Positions 1 through 8,664 of a DNA stretch of 64,000 nucleotides are shown one piece after another. The position numbers were made by a program, and so were the translations under genes. Each line of letters opens with the position of its first letter. Positions within the stretch are counted from its first letter, which is position 1. Source of the DNA: Bosea vestrisii (GTDB lineage Bacteria; Pseudomonadota; Alphaproteobacteria; Rhizobiales; Beijerinckiaceae); NCBI RefSeq assembly GCF_030144325.1, contig NZ_CP126307.1, positions 2,852,001-2,916,000 of the forward strand, read 5' to 3'. The notes below the pieces were generated by a model, which made no database searches, was not told the DNA's origin, and saw only the letters and a list, made by a program, of their open reading frames with translations.

Positions 1-41
1 CAATCGACGTCGTCCGCCACCCGGGCGGCAAGAGGTTGCAA

Positions 42-284
42 ATGAACCAAACGCAGAGGCGCGGACTGGCCCGGCTCATGCTCCGTTGGCCGCAGCGTCG
101 GATGGAGCTCAAAGACAGATGCGGCCAGGATACGCGTTTCCTCGAACTATCCGAAGCTTACGAGACCGCATGCGGGGCGGCGAACTACTGGGCGAAATCG
201 GGGTCGCCAGAAGGACAGACGCGTGCGGAAGAGTACCGCGCGCTCGCTTTTGAGATCGAACGCGACATTGATGAGTTCTTTTAG
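42..284 (+). CDS. Small hypothetical protein (80 aa)
   Basis: I do not recognise the family. The ATG at 42 follows an AGAGG at 31-35, so I prefer it to the TTG six bases upstream. The protein is basic at the N-terminus (RRGLARLMLRWPQRR) and acidic at the C-terminus, with no membrane segment, so it is probably a soluble cytoplasmic protein. A second, shortened copy lies at 25735-25857: it matches the first ~40 residues closely and then stops, which supports the reading frame as real. Its upstream region is cut by the window edge, so regulation cannot be judged. Confidence 0.6.
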   Translation: MNQTQRRGLARLMLRWPQRRMELKDRCGQDTRFLELSEAYETACGAANYWAKSGSPEGQTRAEEYRALAFEIERDIDEFF

Positions 285-432
285 CCTCGCCATTTGCCTC
301 GCGGATCAAGCGTCGAGTTCGACAGCAGGACTGCCTGGAGCCCCTTTGCGGACCTAGCATAAGGCGCCATAAATCGGACTCGGACGTTTCCGACTGGTGA
401 AGGGACACGCCCTCGTACCGAAGGCAACAGTG

Positions 433-627
433 ATGATCGCAGCCTATATCGACGAGTTCATCATGTTTTGCGCAGGCCTATGGATGACGGCCATCGGTCT
501 CGGTTACCTGTCGTTGCCCGGCAATGCCGCCACCCGGCCCCCTTGGGTTACGACGCTGACTGGTCACTTCAACTGGATGGGCCCATTGCTGCTTGCCATC
601 GCCGTCGCTCTGGCGATCGCGTCCTAG
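433..627 (+). CDS. Small membrane protein (~64 aa)
   Basis: An unrecognised short protein with two predicted hydrophobic segments, one from about residue 8 to 25 and one over the last ~18 residues (MGPLLLAIAVALAIAS at the end). Start could be GTG 430 or ATG 433; a longer reading from GTG 397 would add an unlikely polar leader. It probably sits in the inner membrane. It lies in a run of small membrane proteins (followed by a DUF883 and a holin-like gene) of the kind linked to envelope stress in Hyphomicrobiales, but no function can be assigned. Confidence 0.5.
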   Translation: MIAAYIDEFIMFCAGLWMTAIGLGYLSLPGNAATRPPWVTTLTGHFNWMGPLLLAIAVALAIAS

Positions 628-679
628 ACCCGATTGCCCGCCCCGCACCCTCCCCTGGTTCGATTTGTTTAAGGCAGCC

Positions 680-704
680 GGAACAGCACCCCGGGTACGC
701 CGTT
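680..704 (+). promoter_or_regulatory. EcfG-type promoter, perfect consensus
   Basis: GGAAC at 680-684 and CGTT at 701-704 are separated by exactly 16 bases, the consensus of the alphaproteobacterial general-stress sigma factor EcfG. It ends 43 bases before the ATG of the DUF883 gene at 747, a normal promoter distance. Confidence 0.75.
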
Positions 705-746
705 TGAACGACATCGAGGGGCACAGCCGAACACCGGCAGAGCACC

Positions 747-1010
747 ATGGCAGGCGATCGAGAGGATACTAGCTATGGAAAATGGGTTCAAAGCGATGTC
801 GCAGAAAGCCGAAGGCGGCTCCCCCATGACCGTGCCTCGGACCGCCTCAAGGCATATGGTGTGGACACGGACGTGATGACCGAGGCAGCGACAGAGCGCG
901 TGAGCGAACTCCAGCAACTCATCATGGACGAAGTCCGGGCACGCCCTATGCGGGCCCTCGGATGGGCGGCGGCCGCCGGCGTCGTTTTCGGCTTCTGGGC
1001 AGCGAAATAG
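747..1010 (+). CDS. DUF883/YqjD-like membrane-anchored protein
   Basis: An 87-residue protein with the DUF883 (ElaB/YqjD) layout: a polar helical N-terminus (the conserved-type helix from about residue 40 to 65) and a C-terminal glycine/alanine-rich membrane anchor (residues ~67-87, starting RPMRALGWAAAAG). Members in enterics tether ribosomes to the inner membrane in stationary phase; here only the fold and anchor can be inferred. The gene is preceded by a perfect EcfG-type promoter (680-704), fitting a stress-induced gene. Four bases separate it from the next, holin-like gene, so the two are probably one operon. Confidence 0.8.
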   Translation: MAGDREDTSYGKWVQSDVAESRRRLPHDRASDRLKAYGVDTDVMTEAATERVSELQQLIMDEVRARPMRALGWAAAAGVVFGFWAAK

Positions 1011-1013
1011 GTT

Positions 1014-1451
1014 GTGGGAGGCCTGCTTGCCTTTTTCGCCGTACGGGCGACGGCGGCTCTAAAGCGCGCCGCAATCACCTATGTCTTTATGGCTGCGAGT
1101 GCGCTGATCACGGTCTTCGCGCTCGGCTACGCTCTTAACGCCGGATACGTGGCGCTGATGTTTCGCTACGGTCCAATTGCGGCCAGCCTGATGATAGCGG
1201 GCGGACTGCTCGCGGTGGCGGCTAGCTGCGTTGTAGCCGCGCGTATCGTAAGCAAGCGGCCTGGTGTGGTCTCGGCCCCGCCGGAAGTGAGGTCGCAATA
1301 CGCGCATGTGCTTTTAATGCGAGCCGCACGCCCGCGGGCTCGCTCTCGGTGCTGGCTTGGCAGGTGCCGCGACCATGACGGCGGCAATTGTCTGCGTCCG
1401 AGTGCGCAGGGCCTCTCGTGTCCATCCCCGGGTCGGCTCGAGAAAGGCTGA
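1014..1451 (+). pseudogene. Phage-holin-family (III-type) membrane protein, 3' end frameshifted
   Basis: GTG at 1014, four bases after the DUF883 stop. The first ~95 residues carry two hydrophobic segments (about 20-45 and 55-80) typical of the small holin-superfamily membrane proteins found next to DUF883 genes in Hyphomicrobiales. After about base 1310 the reading frame turns into Arg/Cys/Pro-rich sequence, while the frame shifted by one gives a sensible ending containing ALGAGLAGAATMTAAIVCV. This suggests an indel near 1300-1320 that replaces the natural C-terminus. If the indel is a sequencing error the intact protein would be roughly 145 residues. Confidence 0.55.
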
Positions 1452-1751
1452 ACAGGCATAGGCCTGTAGTTCGATTTCCGGCGGTTCAATCAAACTCAGG
1501 AGCGCAGCAGCTGGCGCAGAATTGCGGCGAGTAGCTAGCGAGCCCGTTCATCAATGAAGCCCGATCGGCTTCCAAAGCATTCCTAGGGCAAGCGCCGCAT
1601 TCGACGAAATCGCAACGCAGATCCAGATTTCCAATGGAACGCGATACAGCATTGACCTCTCCCTCGTGGCGGTACAATCGCCGAAGCGGAAGGCCGTTCC
1701 ACGAGAGCAACGCATTTGAGGCAAATGCCGCGGATCGTGGTGAAGTGCGAG

Positions 1752-1952
1752 TTAATGCTGATGCCGTCCGGCAGTCCCTTTCTCTTCGCCCTGCTCATCC
1801 CGTACGACAACTCGACCGCCCAGTCGCATGGCCCATTTCTCGGCGTAAGCCTTCACCTCGTCGAGGTTGGGGGAGCGGCAATAGAAAGAGCCGGTCGCGT
1901 CCTTCATGGCCCAATCATTGCCTAGTCGGCAGACTTTCAGAATCTGGTTCAT
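1752..1952 (-). CDS. Small DUF2188-like hypothetical protein (66 aa)
   Basis: A compact soluble protein beginning MNQILKVCRLGNDWAMKD. The alternating beta pattern and the WAMRLGGRVVVRDEQGE stretch near residues 40-55 recall DUF2188-type small proteins, but the match is by eye and weak. Its ATG is preceded by GGGAGGCGACGAAA, a good ribosome binding site. An EcfG-like element (GGAAC then GGTT after 16 bases) lies 25-49 bases upstream, which would make this another general-stress gene. Stand-alone; the neighbouring sequence to the left holds nothing convincing. Confidence 0.55.
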   Translation of the reverse strand: MNQILKVCRLGNDWAMKDATGSFYCRSPNLDEVKAYAEKWAMRLGGRVVVRDEQGEEKGTAGRHQH

Positions 1953-1976
1953 TTTCGTCGCCTCCCTCTACGATTC

Positions 1977-2001
1977 AACCAAATCGGCCGTTGCAGGTTC
2001 C
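1977..2001 (-). promoter_or_regulatory. EcfG-like promoter, one mismatch
   Basis: Read on the minus strand: GGAAC (2001-1997), 16 bases, then GGTT (1980-1977), one base off CGTT. It ends 25 bases before the start of the small gene at 1952. Confidence 0.45.
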
Positions 2002-2185
2002 GGCTCAGCAGCCATCGCGTCCTACGCGTGCCGCCGAGACTCATCGGCGCTCGCCGCTACGCCCTAGCCTGCATGAACACCAAGCCCCCAGCCGCTACGG
2101 CCGAGTCATGGCATAGCGATTGGCCGGCGGGAGGGCTGCAGTTCGATCGTCTGCTCAAATTTGTAGTCATCGATCTCGGACGGCA

Positions 2186-2531
2186 CTAGAACAGATCAGG
2201 TTCCCGGCCTTCGCAGAACAAGGCTAAGCCAAGCAGCAGATCGGGGCGAATATCGAATTTGGTCTTTTGCATAAAAACGTAGGAACTCGGCTTCAGTGGA
2301 TCAATCCGTGCCGATTTGATCTGAATTTCTCGGAAAGGCCCGCGCTCGCGACGCACGACGAAATCAATGCCCCGGTCATCGACCTCCGGTCGAGTAGACC
2401 TGGAAGCCGGCCATCGTGAATTCCATCTTGAAAAAATATTCGGCGTAGGCGCCCACCTTCTGGTTATTGAGCCTGCTCCACGCATGGCGTCTGGCGTTGC
2501 GCAGCGTCTCCGAGCCGCTCTTGTCCGTCAT
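2186..2531 (-). pseudogene. PD-(D/E)XK nuclease of the intron-endonuclease-like type, frameshifted and truncated
   Basis: From ATG 2531 (MTDKSGSETLRNARRHAW) the frame gives KVGAYAEYFFKMEFTMAGFQ, then shifts near 2390-2400 into a second frame that continues DDRGIDFVVRRE and EIQIKSARI. The D...QIK spacing is the PD-(D/E)XK catalytic core of the small group I intron-associated endonuclease family. The second frame stops at 2186 after EGREPDLF, but the next frame continues with VPSEIDDYKFEQTIELQ to about 2120, so a second indel is likely. At least one, probably two, frameshifts make the gene non-functional. It lies just downstream of another broken gene on the same strand. Confidence 0.6.
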
Positions 2532-2580
2532 GAACTTCCTCGCCCCGTACCTGTCGCTTGCCGCGCCGTCAGCCGTCCGA

Positions 2581-2876
2581 TTACTCACGAGACGAATACT
2601 CGAAGATATGGCTCTTTAGGGCGGCGGATGGGAGAGACCGGGAGCGAGCCTCCCTCTGAATGCTCTCCATCCATTCGCGAAAAGCGTCCTGTGCCGCCTG
2701 ATCGAACCGCATGATGCGCGGCTCCTGCCGCCCCAGAGCATCGAGTAGGCACCGTCCGCCTCGACGAGCAGGATCATGAAAAGATCCTGGCGGATGTCCG
2801 CTGGATTTTCGAAGCCGGAGATAACTCCGGCGTCGATTTCGAGGTGCCGGGTGTGGAGCGGGATGACGTTGCTCAT
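2581..2876 (-). pseudogene. Remnant of a DUF3987-like (plasmid/phage primase-helicase) protein, frameshifted
   Basis: From ATG 2876 the frame reads MSNVIPLHTRHLEIDAGVIS and runs to about DGAYSMLWG; one base change of frame near 2735 gives PRIMRFDQAAQDAFREWMES and AALKSHIFEYSSR before a stop. The second segment resembles the late part of DUF3987 proteins, in which a helical F..A..F..W block precedes a conserved H-x-x-K/R. The N-terminal segment looks like the start of a different small protein, so this may be a fusion of two remnants. It is short, frameshifted and lacks any ATPase motif. Confidence 0.4.
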
Positions 2877-2960
2877 GCCGCCCTCCGCTCGATGACTTTG
2901 ACCGGCACACTCAGGATGTACCGGGCGTGTCCATGTCCATTTAGGGCAGATCATCCTCAA

Positions 2961-3560
2961 TGATAGGTCGATCTCTGGCGGCCTCGTCCATTGGGCCCGG
3001 TGCCATCCTCGAGTACGAATGCTAACTCAGTTTTTTGCCTCGCGTGCGCGCAAGCGCGCGAGGAACGCCTCTCAGCGCCGCATATCGCGGGGGAACTGGA
3101 TCACATTGGAAGGGGGCGTGGCAGCTTGGAGCGCTGCCTCGATTGCTTTACGCAACTGCTTGTCTTTACTGGTCTGTCCAGTCACGCAGAAAAATGCACT
3201 TAGGAGGTGGACGGTGCATTCGTCATAGCTCGAAATGGAACGTACTCTATTGCGTTTCAACGGCATGAGGCCCCACGCGGTACACAATGTTTCAGATTGG
3301 GCCGACATAGGCATAGCGGCTCAGGAAAGCGCAAAAATCGGGCCGAAGCCTTGTCAAAAGCCATGCCGCAATGCGAGCACAGGGCTGAGGCCGGATGCTC
3401 AGCGCGAACGCAAATATTCGCGGAAGATTCGAAACAGTCGCCTAGCGCATCAAGATCAGCGGCAGCGCGACACCCGCTCCCAGCACGACGACAACTGCGA
3501 CCCTGATTAGGACGCCGACAGTACCCGGACTTACCAACATGACAGCCTCCCTGGGCGCGT
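2961..3560. other. Stretch without a convincing gene
   Basis: No reading frame here is supported by composition or recognisable sequence. A GC-rich inverted repeat (CCTCGCG ... CGCGAGG) lies near 3037-3062. The minus strand holds a possible 80-codon frame (3314-3072) ending NVIQFPRDMRR, which I could not connect with any family. Confidence 0.4.
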
Positions 3561-4289
3561 GTGAACGCGGCTAGCGGGCCTTTGTTCCGGGAGCACGTGG
3601 CAGTCTTTTGCGGCGCTGCCAGACGCGCCGGGTCTATCCTGCCCTATAGTGACTGCGACTGGCGGCGTCGGACCACCGGGCCTGCAAATGTGCTTACCAT
3701 TGGCGACGTAGACACGCTTGAGACTAGTGAGGAGGCGACTGCTTCCCTCACCGGCTCGGCGCCCAATCAGGTGCTCAAACTGGGCCTGCCGAAGGGGAAC
3801 ACGGGCGCTACTGGCGCCGCTGGTACCATTGAGATTGGCGATTTCGATACGGGCGCGCCAGGCACAGACGTCATCATCGACAATACGGGCTCACCTGAAA
3901 ACGCCGTTCTCGACATTACCATTCTGCGTGGTGACCTCGGCGCGACTGGCGCAGCGGCCACCATTGCTGTGGGCGACGTCACAACGAGCCTGCCGGGTTC
4001 CGACGCCGGAGTCACAAACGTCGGTACGTCTGACCCGGCGATCTTCGATTTCGTTATACCCCGCGGCGAACAAGGCCCACCTGGCTCGGTTGTCGACGGC
4101 GATAAGGGCGACATCATTGTCACCGCCGGCGGTATGACGCTCTCGTCGGCGATAGCGGTGCCGGCGGCGAGCCAGTCAAAAATCAACCGGCCGCCATGTC
4201 GCCTACCCTTACGCCTTAGCGCGACCCCGCTTGGCCGCTGCAGGCGCGGTCTTCCGGCGCTGCTGGCCGAGACCCATCTTCTTTGCTAG
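3561..4289 (+). pseudogene. Prophage tail-fibre fragment with collagen-like G-x-y segments
   Basis: Residues ~45-190 of this frame show repeating modules of the form IxIGDVxT...PGSxxxVxNxGTSxxAxFDFxIPRG followed by short collagen-like runs (GNTGATGAAG, GEQGPPGS). This arrangement is typical of tail-fibre/host-specificity proteins of tailed phages. There is no credible start (the first 40 codons look non-coding) and the tail end after ~4170 runs antisense through the MucR gene, so both ends are missing. With the tape-measure remnant at 4728 it marks an eroded prophage. Confidence 0.65.
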
Positions 4290-4652
4290 TTGCGAGCGAG
4301 CCTCAGCATAGGCTGGCGCGACCATGGGGTAATCGTGGGGCAGACCCCATTTCGCGCGATATTGATCAGGCGTGATGTCGAACGCCGTTCGCAAATGCCG
4401 CTTCAGTGACTTGAACTTTTTGCCATCCTCGAGGCAAATCAGATGATCCGGCGTGATCGACTTTTTGATCGACACCGCAGGCATAGTCTTCTCTTCTGGT
4501 GCAGGCGCCTGAGCTTGCCCGAGGCCGGTTAGCGCTGCATGCGTAGCGGCGATCAGCCCAGCTAAATCAGTGGCCTGAACCGAATTATTCGCCACAAAGG
4601 CGGACACGATGTGAGCCGTGAGTTCGGCAAATCCCTGATCATCTTCTAACAT
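4209..4652 (-). CDS. MucR/Ros-family transcriptional regulator with altered zinc site
   Basis: A 147-residue protein with the MucR/Ros DNA-binding domain at about residues 60-130: SITPDHLICLEDGKKF, KSLKRHL, then TPDQYRAKWGLPHDYPMVAP and AEARSQLAKKMGLGQ. In Agrobacterium Ros the zinc ligands are C-x2-C and H-x3-H-H; here the second Cys is Asp (CLED) and the residues after RHLRT are Ala-Phe rather than His, so two of four ligands are missing. Zinc-independent Ros homologues with such changes are known in Mesorhizobium. MucR proteins repress many accessory genes by binding AT-rich DNA. It sits between prophage fragments, so it may be the phage's own or a captured copy. Confidence 0.88.
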   Translation of the reverse strand: MLEDDQGFAELTAHIVSAFVANNSVQATDLAGLIAATHAALTGLGQAQAPAPEEKTMPAVSIKKSITPDHLICLEDGKKFKSLKRHLRTAFDITPDQYRAKWGLPHDYPMVAPAYAEARSQLAKKMGLGQQRRKTAPAAAKRGRAKA

Positions 4653-4727
4653 TTCTTTTTCTCACTTTGAATACGTGATCAATCTCAATCAACTCGATGA
4701 TTCTACTCATCGGGGCAAGGTATTTTT

Positions 4728-5036
4728 ATGGCAGTAGACGCAGAAAAACTCACTCTCATTTTGGAGGCGAAAACAAACGCTTTGAGCAGCAGCTCAAGCG
4801 TCAGAACTCGCAGGCATACCGCCTATTTAAACAGATGGAAGACCGTGCGAGCGCAATGGAAAAGGCGTCGGCGCGTCTTTCAGCGCGTTAGGCAAGCGCG
4901 TCGCCGGTGTGTTCGCGGGCCTCGCTGTCGGCTCAGCTCAGCCCCAGCGTGAGCCTTGGCATGCGCATCGACTCCGAGCTCGCGGCAAACACTCGCCGCA
5001 CTGGCGGTACGGCCCAGTTGAGAGTCAGCTTCTGAG
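4728..5036 (+). pseudogene. Prophage tail tape-measure protein, N-terminal fragment with several frameshifts
   Basis: ATG 4728 opens MAVDAEKLTLILEAKTNA; a shift near 4782 continues FEQQLKRQNSQAYRLFKQME and ASAMEKASARLSA, then a second shift near 4888 continues ALGKRVAGVFAGLAVGSA, and a third frame gives LGMRIDSELAANTRR to the stop at 5034. The start and heptad-like helices followed by a glycine-rich hydrophobic segment match the N-terminus of lambda-type tape-measure proteins. At least two frameshifts and the loss of more than 80 percent of the usual length show a dead remnant, cut off just before the IS110 element. Confidence 0.55.
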
Positions 5037-5223
5037 CCAAGCGACAGCGATTGGCCGCTGCTGGCAAGCATCGTACGAGGCGGAGCAAATAGCATTGCCT
5101 TCGCCGCCTCGGGCTCGCAGGCACTCCAGGGTGACCTACCCACAAGCATGCGTAATCGGGCGGACCCGCGAGGGTTCAAGCTCCCATTAGGATCTCGGCA
5201 GATCCAAGAGGGAGGGAGACGCG

Positions 5224-6252
5224 ATGTTCTACGCTGCGCTGGATGTGTCGTTGCGCTCGGTGGCGATCTGCATCATCGACTATGACGGGAAGATTTGCCT
5301 AGAGCGCTCGGTGCGCTCGGCCGTGCCCGATGTCCTTCTTTGCCTTGCGGGATTTGGTCAGCCGATCCATCAGGTCGGGTTTGAGGCCGGCGCGCTGACA
5401 CAGCCCATCACCTACGGACTGACGGAGGCTGGCTACAACGTCGTCTGCATGGAAGCGCGTCAGGTCGCGGCTGCGCTTTCGGCCATGCGGAACAAGACGG
5501 ACAAGCATGACGCCCGCGGCATCGCCCAGATTCTCCGGTCGGGGTGGTATAGCCGAGTGCATGTGAAGAGCGTCGAGAGCCACCACATGCGAGCGCTGCT
5601 GACGAGCCGCAAGGTGATGCAGCGAAAGTGCATCGACCTTGAGAACGAGATCCGCGGCCTGTTGCGCATCTTCGGCGTCGTGCTGCCTCTCCGATTGTCC
5701 CGGGGCGCTTTTGATGCCGCTGTACGTGAGACGATCGAGACCGATCCTGCACTCAGCCAAGCGCTTCTGCCGATGCTGGAGGCGCGGGCGATGCTCTTCG
5801 AGACCTTCACCGAGCTTGATCGGCGGGTGAAGCGAGCCGCCCGCGAAGATACGATCTGTCGGCGCTTCATGACCGTGCCGGGCGTTGGCGAGATCACCGC
5901 CCTCAGCTTCAAGGCTGCCGTGGACGATCCTGCTCGCTTCAAGAGCTCGCGGACGGTCGGGGCTCACTTTGGGCTGACACCTCGACGCTTCCAGTCCGGC
6001 GAGACGGACAATCCAGGTCGGATCTCCCATGCCGGAGACGTCGACGTTCGCGCTGCGCTCTACGCGGCCGCAAACGCCATGTTGATGCGCTCGATCACCT
6101 GGTCGAGTCTCAAGGCCTGGGGTGTGCGGCTGATGAAGACGAAGGGTCGCCGGCGCGCCATTGTCGCGGTGGCGCGCAAGATTGCCGTCGTGCTCCATCG
6201 TATGTGGGCCGATGGTACCGACTTCCGACTGGGATCGGAGGCTGCGGCATGA
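5224..6252 (+). CDS. IS110-family transposase
   Basis: A 342-residue transposase with the IS110 two-domain plan: an N-terminal RuvC-like DEDD domain (Asp7 in ALDVS, Glu54 in GFEAG, Asp92 and Asp95 in KTDKHDA) and the C-terminal transposase-20 domain (~residues 215-310) beginning MTVPGVGEITALSF and containing HFGLTPRRFQSGE. Length is normal for the family and all four acidic residues are present, so it may be active. ATG 5224 follows GGGAGGGAG. IS110 elements lack long terminal inverted repeats, so I cannot fix the element ends; the left end probably lies near 5185 and the right end before 6500. It inserted into or beside the prophage remnant. Confidence 0.92.
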   Translation: MFYAALDVSLRSVAICIIDYDGKICLERSVRSAVPDVLLCLAGFGQPIHQVGFEAGALTQPITYGLTEAGYNVVCMEARQVAAALSAMRNKTDKHDARGIAQILRSGWYSRVHVKSVESHHMRALLTSRKVMQRKCIDLENEIRGLLRIFGVVLPLRLSRGAFDAAVRETIETDPALSQALLPMLEARAMLFETFTELDRRVKRAAREDTICRRFMTVPGVGEITALSFKAAVDDPARFKSSRTVGAHFGLTPRRFQSGETDNPGRISHAGDVDVRAALYAAANAMLMRSITWSSLKAWGVRLMKTKGRRRAIVAVARKIAVVLHRMWADGTDFRLGSEAAA

Positions 6253-6502
6253 CCTGACCACAGCTCTCAGCGATCCTGGCCGGGATCGTCCCACGCGGAC
6301 GAAGGAATGGATGAAGCCGAAGATGTCTGCTGCGCTTCAAAGCGCGTCCACAAGCGAGGCTCTCCAGACCCAATCCGATGCATGCGTGCAGCGGCTTCGC
6401 TCGACAGAAGCCACCAGACTGCGAAGAGAAGCGTGACCCGCGTGAACGAGACCCCGGCATAGAGGTGCAATCCGAGCTTGACCCTGCTGCCCGATTAGAG
6501 GA

Positions 6503-6611
6503 GCGGACATTCTAGATGTCGGCTATGGGCCAGCTTCGGTTTTGTTCATGCGGCGTTTTGAAGTTCGCATTCGGGCCGGGAGCGAGGTCGTGTCTTGGCC
6601 TGGCCCATAGC
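6503..6611. repeat. Inverted repeat and member of a dispersed degenerate repeat
   Basis: GCTATGGGCCA (6522-6532) is matched by its exact reverse complement TGGCCCATAGC (6601-6611), enclosing 68 bases. The left part, GCGGACATTC...ATGTCGGCT from 6503, resembles sequences at 56119-56151 and 31649-31668. Between the IS110 gene and the TpsB gene no other gene is seen. Confidence 0.5.
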
Positions 6612-6710
6612 TGACGTCACCAATGTCGGCTTTCTGGCGATTCAGCGATCAAGATGCGTCTCCTAGGGTTCGCGGCCGACAGCTTGGCCTCCTGAGTGAT
6701 CGACCGCAGC

Positions 6711-8480
6711 TTACCCGCAGCGCCATTCGCCCCGCTCGGGACAAGTCCGCAGCGTCGTCGCGAGCGAGAACAAGACGGTCGCGCCACGACCGCCTCTGCT
6801 GGGAGAGTTGTAGCTCAGCGGCGCAGCGACGGTGATGCCAGCCTCGACCAAATCGTTGAGCTGCAGGCGCACGCCACCGCCCGCCGCGGAGAGCGACTGC
6901 ACGACGTCCCTCGGCGCCGCATAGCTGCGGACTGCTCCGCCCTCGACGAAACCGAAAAGCTGCACGTTCTTGAGGAAGGATAGGCCGGGCCGGTAGTCGT
7001 AGCGCAGCTCGGCCGAGCCGGCGATGCCGTTGTCGCCGGCGAGCCAGCCGCTTTGGAAAGCGCGCCCGAAGGCGCCGCCGCCAAGATAAAATTGCTGCGA
7101 AATCAGCAATGCCTCGGAGCTGACCTGACCGGACGCAGCAAGCTTCATCGACCAGTTGTCGCCCAAACCCTGATAGCGCGTGAGTGCGCCTTGTACCACG
7201 TAGAAGTCGCCCGAGCCGTCGAAGCGCGAAAGCCGCGGATCGTACCGGCGTGAGGCGCCGTCGATGCCCAAGCCCCTGCGCAGGCCCAGCGTGGCGTAGG
7301 CCGTGCCGTGCCAGTCGTCGCGGAGGCGATAATCGGCCGTCAAGCTCGCGATCCGCAGGCGGTCGCGATAATTGATACCGAAAACGCCCTCCTCGACGAT
7401 GTTGCTGATGCCGAAACTGGCAGTCAGCGAGAGCGACTGTCGCTGGGTCTGCAGCGCGACGACCGTCGCGCGGGCCTCCAGGTTTTCGGCATCGGACCGA
7501 ACGCGGTCGAAACGGCGCAGATCGCCGGGCCAGACGACGCTGCGCGACGCCGAGACGCCGACTCGCATCCAATCCCAACCGAGCGGCGCATCATAGGAAA
7601 TGCGGCCGTAGCGGAGCTCCTGCGTCGAGCCAGGCACGGACGACAGATTCACCGCGAGCGTGTCACCGGGGATGAGCAGCGAATTCAGCGCAGCGCCAAA
7701 ATAGGCCTGCCATGGGCCGACGGCATTGGAGGCGCCATTGTCGATGCCTGCCGCGACGAAGACGCTCCAGCTGTCGAGGATCACGGTCAGACGGAACCGT
7801 CCGGTGCCGCTGCCGATCTCCTCCAGCGTGGTGTCCTTGACACGCACGCCCGGCAGGTCGTTGACGAGCAGGAGTTGACGCTCGAGCGTCGCCAGTCTGG
7901 CCGGCGTCTCCTCGGTAATGGGCGCCAGCATGCGGCGTGTGCCGAAGCGATTCGCCTCGTCGCCCTGCACCACAAGCTCAGCGATAGTGCCAGTAATGAT
8001 CCTGATGGAGACGATGCCGCCCTTGATGTCCTGAGGCGGAATGATCGCGCGTGTCAGGTGATAGCCGGCGTCGCGATGGAGCTTGCTGATCTCGCCTGCG
8101 AGAGTGACGAGACCTACTTGCGAGATCGGCTTGCCGAGCCTGTCCTGATAGGCGACGTCAATATCGCCGGAGGCGAGCGGGCTGTCGCCTTCGATCCTCA
8201 CTGTCGCAAGCGTGAACAACGCCCGTTCTTCGCCACCCGGTTGATCGGGCGCGGATCTGGCAGGGGGAACGGAAATCTCGTTCCGCGTTTCCTGCAACCG
8301 CTCGACGCGCCGCTGCTCGAAGCCCTGATCGATCGGCTGGATGGGCGGCGCCGGGCGGCGGTCGCTCTGGGCGTCCGCTGGTCCGATCAAGGCCGGCGCG
8401 CAACTGAAGAGCAGGAATATCGCCGCCCGCAGACTACCATTGGATAGCCCACCCGCTCGCCGCCAAGCCATCTCGAACAT
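6711..8480 (-). CDS. ShlB/FhaC/HecB-family two-partner-secretion outer-membrane transporter (TpsB)
   Basis: A 589-residue precursor with a signal peptide (about residues 15-38), a proline-rich linker containing a Q/R-rich helix (residues ~50-70), POTRA-type domains (~85-225, with YQDRLGKPIS and GYHLTRAIIPPQ), and a C-terminal beta barrel (~240-589). Landmarks in the barrel are LRYGRISYDAPLG, the GGAFGRAF segment and SAELRYDYRPG, all characteristic of FhaC-like proteins. Such proteins export large TpsA adhesins or haemolysins across the outer membrane. No TpsA with an N-terminal TPS domain is in the window; the divergent neighbour is a FecR-domain repeat protein, which may be its cargo or partner. 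The C-terminus ends ERGEWRCG instead of the usual aromatic residue. Confidence 0.85.
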   Translation of the reverse strand: MFEMAWRRAGGLSNGSLRAAIFLLFSCAPALIGPADAQSDRRPAPPIQPIDQGFEQRRVERLQETRNEISVPPARSAPDQPGGEERALFTLATVRIEGDSPLASGDIDVAYQDRLGKPISQVGLVTLAGEISKLHRDAGYHLTRAIIPPQDIKGGIVSIRIITGTIAELVVQGDEANRFGTRRMLAPITEETPARLATLERQLLLVNDLPGVRVKDTTLEEIGSGTGRFRLTVILDSWSVFVAAGIDNGASNAVGPWQAYFGAALNSLLIPGDTLAVNLSSVPGSTQELRYGRISYDAPLGWDWMRVGVSASRSVVWPGDLRRFDRVRSDAENLEARATVVALQTQRQSLSLTASFGISNIVEEGVFGINYRDRLRIASLTADYRLRDDWHGTAYATLGLRRGLGIDGASRRYDPRLSRFDGSGDFYVVQGALTRYQGLGDNWSMKLAASGQVSSEALLISQQFYLGGGAFGRAFQSGWLAGDNGIAGSAELRYDYRPGLSFLKNVQLFGFVEGGAVRSYAAPRDVVQSLSAAGGGVRLQLNDLVEAGITVAAPLSYNSPSRGGRGATVLFSLATTLRTCPERGEWRCG

Positions 8481-8664
8481 GCATCCGCCTGTTGGGCTTC
8501 TGCCCGGTCTTCTCCGCCTGAAAAAACGGTAAACAGACGTAGTTAATCGAAGCTTAATGGGTACTTCCGTTTCTGAACGTCACGCTAAGCCACCATTCAG
8601 AACTGCCTGCTAGAACGCGGTATAGCCGGCTTTTCACGACCTCCAGAACGGAGACCGCCCACCC

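Noticed and set aside
5299..6294. 331-codon minus-strand frame over the IS110 transposase
   Set aside because: Antisense shadow; the transposase DEDD residues are all present on the plus strand.
7308..8447. 379-codon plus-strand frame over the TpsB gene
   Set aside because: No motif or ribosome site; the opposite strand encodes a complete FhaC-like protein.
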